From Brevibacterium zhoupengii (GTDB lineage Bacteria; Actinomycetota; Actinomycetes; Actinomycetales; Brevibacteriaceae), in the NCBI RefSeq assembly GCF_021117425.1, contig NZ_CP088298.1, positions 310,001-374,000 on the forward strand: DNA of 64,000 nt, in the 5' to 3' direction. Of this stretch, positions 60,957 to 64,000 are shown piece by piece; the stretch's first letter is position 1; every line of letters starts with the position of its first letter. Made by a program: the position numbers and the translations under genes. The notes under the pieces are model-generated. The model did not search any database, had not been told where the DNA came from, and saw only the letters and a program-made list of their open reading frames with translations.

Positions 60957-62675
60957 ATGGCCGATCAATCTGCACCCGCAACGCCTGCCGTCGCCTACAC
61001 TCCGCTGCTGCCCACGCACGGTGATGGCCCGGCCATGCGGCAACTCGACATCGGCGGAGTCGAAACGGTGCACGCCGAGGTGGCCGGCCAGTCGAGGTCA
61101 TTTCTGCAGGTGGCGCCCTCGACGCTCACCGACCTCGCCGAGGTTGCGTTCAAAGAGGTCTCCCACTACCTACGCACCGATCACCTGGCCAGTCTGCGTG
61201 CGATCATCGACGACCCGGAAGCCAGCGCCAACGACGTCTTCGTCGCCCTCGACCTGCTGCAGAACGCCTCGGTCTCCGCCGGGGAGATCTTGCCCATGTG
61301 TCAGGACACAGGCACCGCGATCGTCTCCGCAAAACGCGGACCCAATGTGCTCACCGATGGTGACGACGCCAAACATCTCTCAGCCGGAATCCACCGGGCC
61401 TATGAGGAACTCAACCTCCGCTACTCCCAGCTGGCCCCGGTCAGTCTCTTCGAGGAGAAGAACACCGGAACGAACCTGCCGGCCCAGATCGAGGTGGGCT
61501 TGAGCCCGGACGATGACTACGAACTGCTTTTTATGGCCAAGGGTGGTGGAAGTGCGAACAAGTCCTTCCTCTACCAGGAGACGAAGGCCGTGCTCAACGA
61601 GGACTCGATGCTCGAATTCCTCGCCGAGAAGATCTCTACCCTGGGCACCGCGGCCTGCCCGCCCTACCACCTCGCCGTGGTCATCGGCGGACCCTCGGCG
61701 GAGTTCACGCTCAAGACCGCGAAGCTCGCCAGCGCCCACTACCTCGACGATCTGCCCACCACCGGTGACGCGACACTTGGCCACGGGTTCCGCGACACGA
61801 ACTTCGAAGACACGGTGTTCAAACTCACCCAGACACTCGGATTCGGCGCCCAATTCGGCGGCAAGTACTTCTGCCACGACGTACGCGTCGTCAGGCTGCC
61901 CCGCCACAACGGGTCACTGCCGATCGCGATTGCCGTCAGCTGCTCGGCCGATCGGCAGATCATCGCCCGCATCAACTCAGACGGCGTCTTCATCGAGGAA
62001 CTCGAACACGATCCCGCACGGTTCCTGCCCTCCATGGGTCGGGTCGAAGAGATCGAATCAGGCAACGTCACCGAGGTAGACCTCGACTGTCCCATGCCGC
62101 AGCTCCAGTCCCAGCTGAGCCAGCTGGCAGTCGGCGACAGACTCTCGCTGACGGGCACCGTGATCGTCGCCCGCGACATCGTCCACGCCAACCTGCGACA
62201 GCGCCTCAACGAGGGCGGGCAGCTTCCCGACTACTTCAAGGATCACCCGATCTACTACGCGGGACCGGCGAAGACACCCGAGGGAATGCCCTCGGGATCC
62301 TTCGGCCCGACCACCGCCTCACGGATGGACACCTACGTCCGGCAGTTCCAGCAAGCCGGCGGATCGATGATCATGCTCGCCAAGGGCAACCGCTCCAAAC
62401 AGGTCAAAGACTCCTGCGCGGAATTCGGTGGCTTCTACTTAGGCTCCATCGGCGGCCCCGCGGCCCGTCTGGCCCAGGACTGCATCACCTCCGTCGAGGT
62501 CCTCGACATGGAAGACCTCGGCATGGAAGCCGTCTGGCGAATCACAGTCGAGGACTTCCCGGCCTTCATCATCACCGACGACAAGGGCCACGACTTCTTC
62601 GACACCACCGGACCCGAGACCACGATCGGACTCGGACGCACACGCACAGCCAAGGACGGCGCCCGCCTGGACTGA
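60957..62675 (+). CDS. Class I (iron-sulfur) fumarate hydratase
   Basis: 572 residues, the fused alpha-beta form. The 4Fe-4S cysteines lie in [17 protein letters not shown] and the C-terminal [18 protein letters not shown] marks the beta part. Class I enzymes hydrate fumarate and some also mesaconate. Placement between a CoA-transferase and an acyl-CoA dehydrogenase gene favours a catabolic role (mesaconase/citramalate) over the TCA cycle, by inference. Confidence 0.92.
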   Translation: MADQSAPATPAVAYTPLLPTHGDGPAMRQLDIGGVETVHAEVAGQSRSFLQVAPSTLTDLAEVAFKEVSHYLRTDHLASLRAIIDDPEASANDVFVALDLLQNASVSAGEILPMCQDTGTAIVSAKRGPNVLTDGDDAKHLSAGIHRAYEELNLRYSQLAPVSLFEEKNTGTNLPAQIEVGLSPDDDYELLFMAKGGGSANKSFLYQETKAVLNEDSMLEFLAEKISTLGTAACPPYHLAVVIGGPSAEFTLKTAKLASAHYLDDLPTTGDATLGHGFRDTNFEDTVFKLTQTLGFGAQFGGKYFCHDVRVVRLPRHNGSLPIAIAVSCSADRQIIARINSDGVFIEELEHDPARFLPSMGRVEEIESGNVTEVDLDCPMPQLQSQLSQLAVGDRLSLTGTVIVARDIVHANLRQRLNEGGQLPDYFKDHPIYYAGPAKTPEGMPSGSFGPTTASRMDTYVRQFQQAGGSMIMLAKGNRSKQVKDSCAEFGGFYLGSIGGPAARLAQDCITSVEVLDMEDLGMEAVWRITVEDFPAFIITDDKGHDFFDTTGPETTIGLGRTRTAKDGARLD

Positions 62676-62768
62676 ACCAGGCACGGGCCACCACGAACAC
62701 GGCCACGCCGGGCCACCTCGGCGTGGCATTGAGAAAAATTTTCAGTATCAGAGGATAAGGAATTCGAC

Positions 62769-63917
62769 ATGGCAGTCAGCACCGAAGAGCAGATGATGAT
62801 CGACACGGTCGCCGAGTTCATCGACCACGACGTCAAACCCCACGTCAACCGGGTCGAGCACGCCGACGAATACCCGGAGAAGTGGATCCAGACCATGAAG
62901 GACATGGGCATCTACGGTCTCGCGATCGACGAGCCCTGGGGCCCGGGCAAGGTCTCGACCGAGGCCTACGCGCTCATCACGCAGGAACTGGCCCGCGGGT
63001 GGATGTCCCTGGCCGGCGCCATGGGCGGGCACACCGTCGTGGCCAAGCTCATCGCCGAATTCGGCACGAGCGAGCAGAAGGATCAGTACCTGCCGCGCAT
63101 GGCCACCGGTGAGCTGCGCGCGACCATGGCCCTGACCGAACCCGGCGGCGGCTCCGACCTGCAGGCCATGCGCACCGTCGCGGCCAAGGACGGCGAGGAC
63201 TACGTCATCAACGGGTCGAAGACCTGGATCACCAACGCCCGCAAATCCGACCTCATCGCCCTGCTGGTCAAGACCGACCCGAGCGCTGAACCACGCCACA
63301 AGGGAATCTCGATCATCCTCGTCGAAAAAGGCGAGGGCTTCACCGTGTCGAAGAACCTCTCGAAGCTCGGCTACAAGGGTGTCGAGACCTGCGAACTCGT
63401 GTTCGAGAACCTGCGCCAGCCACAGTCCCAGCTGCTCGGCTCGGTCGAAGGCGTCGGCTTCAAGCAGATGATGAAGGGCCTGGAGATCGGACGCATCCAG
63501 GTGGCCTCCCGCTCACTCGGCGTGGCCCAGGCAGCGTTGAACGATGCGGTGAAGTACTCGCAGGAACGCGAGTCCATGGGCAAGCCCATCTGGAAGCACC
63601 AGGCCGTGGGCAACCAGCTGGCGAAGATGGCCACGAAGCTCGAAGCCGCCCGGCAGCTCGTCCTCCACACCGCCAGGACCTATGACTCGGGTGATCGCGT
63701 GGACATGGAGGCCGGCATGGCCAAGTACTACGCCTCAGAGATGGCCGCCGAGGTGGCCCTTGACGCTATCCGTGTCCATGGCGGCTACGGATACTCCACC
63801 GAATACGACGTCGAACGCTACTACCGGGACGCGCCGCTGATGATCGTCGGCGAGGGCACCAACGAAATCCAGCTCGGCGTCATCGCCAAGCAGCTCATCG
63901 GCCGCAACAAGGCCTGA
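62769..63917 (+). CDS. Acyl-CoA dehydrogenase
   Basis: 382 residues, normal ACAD length. ALTEPGGGSDLQAM and KTWITNA form the FAD/substrate middle domain, GYGYSTEYDVERYYRDA lies near the end, and the catalytic base is E362 in VGEGTNEIQ. Oxidises an acyl-CoA thioester with an ETF partner. It starts 93 bp after fumarase; the gap has no clear terminator. Chain or branch specificity cannot be read; short or branched dicarboxyl substrates would fit the operon. Confidence 0.92.
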   Translation: MAVSTEEQMMIDTVAEFIDHDVKPHVNRVEHADEYPEKWIQTMKDMGIYGLAIDEPWGPGKVSTEAYALITQELARGWMSLAGAMGGHTVVAKLIAEFGTSEQKDQYLPRMATGELRATMALTEPGGGSDLQAMRTVAAKDGEDYVINGSKTWITNARKSDLIALLVKTDPSAEPRHKGISIILVEKGEGFTVSKNLSKLGYKGVETCELVFENLRQPQSQLLGSVEGVGFKQMMKGLEIGRIQVASRSLGVAQAALNDAVKYSQERESMGKPIWKHQAVGNQLAKMATKLEAARQLVLHTARTYDSGDRVDMEAGMAKYYASEMAAEVALDAIRVHGGYGYSTEYDVERYYRDAPLMIVGEGTNEIQLGVIAKQLIGRNKA

Positions 63918-63928
63918 AGGGATCCGCA

Positions 63929-64000
63929 ATGACGCATAAGCCCAGGCCACGCCCGAACACACCGCACTTCATGACCGAGGAACGGCTCGAGATCCAGGCA
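63929..64000 (+). CDS. Start of an unidentified gene (3' end outside window)
   Basis: ATG 11 bp after the acyl-CoA dehydrogenase stop with GAAGGGA upstream; 24 codons are visible (beginning MTHKPRPRPNT and ending EERLEIQA). Too short to assign. It is probably the next gene of the same operon. Confidence 0.5.
   Translation, partial: MTHKPRPRPNTPHFMTEERLEIQA

Overview
The window looks like chromosomal DNA from a high-GC Gram-positive actinobacterium. Brevibacterium or a close relative is my best guess, from the GC-rich coding, frequent GTG starts, leaderless-looking genes, an MMPL protein, the fused DhaK-DhaL kinase and many FCD-type GntR regulators. The genus is an inference. I see no tRNA, rRNA, CRISPR array, transposase or phage gene. 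Two genes are cut by the window edges: an FAD/Fe-S oxidase at base 1 and an unidentified start at 63929.

Most of the window is a row of small catabolic loci, each with its own importer and regulator. (1) 1-9838: a truncated GlcD/GlcF-type oxidase, then a minus-strand GntR-tctC-pdxA-like-tctB-tctA operon, divergent from a class III CoA-transferase and a crotonase-fold protein that lacks both catalytic glutamates. (2) 9871-16400: a seven-gene operon with a DhaK-DhaL kinase, RpiB, a triose-phosphate-isomerase homologue, GntR, a xylose-isomerase-like TIM barrel, an SDR and a 3-hydroxyisobutyrate-dehydrogenase-like enzyme. It fits tetrose (erythrulose-type) catabolism. (3) 16505-21946: hydantoinase/oxoprolinase subunits HyuA and HyuB with a divergent PucR-type regulator. 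(4) 21906-28687: a six-gene operon of MHS transporter, nitrilase, dehydrogenase, carboxymuconolactone-decarboxylase-like protein, metallo-beta-lactamase-fold hydrolase and alpha/beta hydrolase, with a divergent LysR gene.

The middle (28.7-53.5 kb) is mixed: an MMPL transporter, a GNAT-pirin-GNAT-AhpD-aldolase row, MFS pumps, three MerR genes, an S9 peptidase, an ArsR-SRPBCC pair, an Arr rifamycin ADP-ribosyltransferase, a divergent Nramp homologue, two esterases, an aldo/keto reductase and a CNNM pair. Between 35.9 and 36.4 kb there is a 20-codon peptide gene with its own promoter, ribosome binding site and terminator-like hairpins. Beside it lies a degraded copy of the 3' end of the SRPBCC gene found at 42 kb.

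The right end (53.7-64 kb) holds a DctPQM TRAP importer, a TetR-Ohr pair, and a GntR gene divergent from a class III CoA-transferase, class I fumarase and acyl-CoA dehydrogenase. The putative operator of that GntR gene shares a 10-base core with the region upstream of the TRAP operon, which suggests one dicarboxylate-uptake and catabolism regulon.
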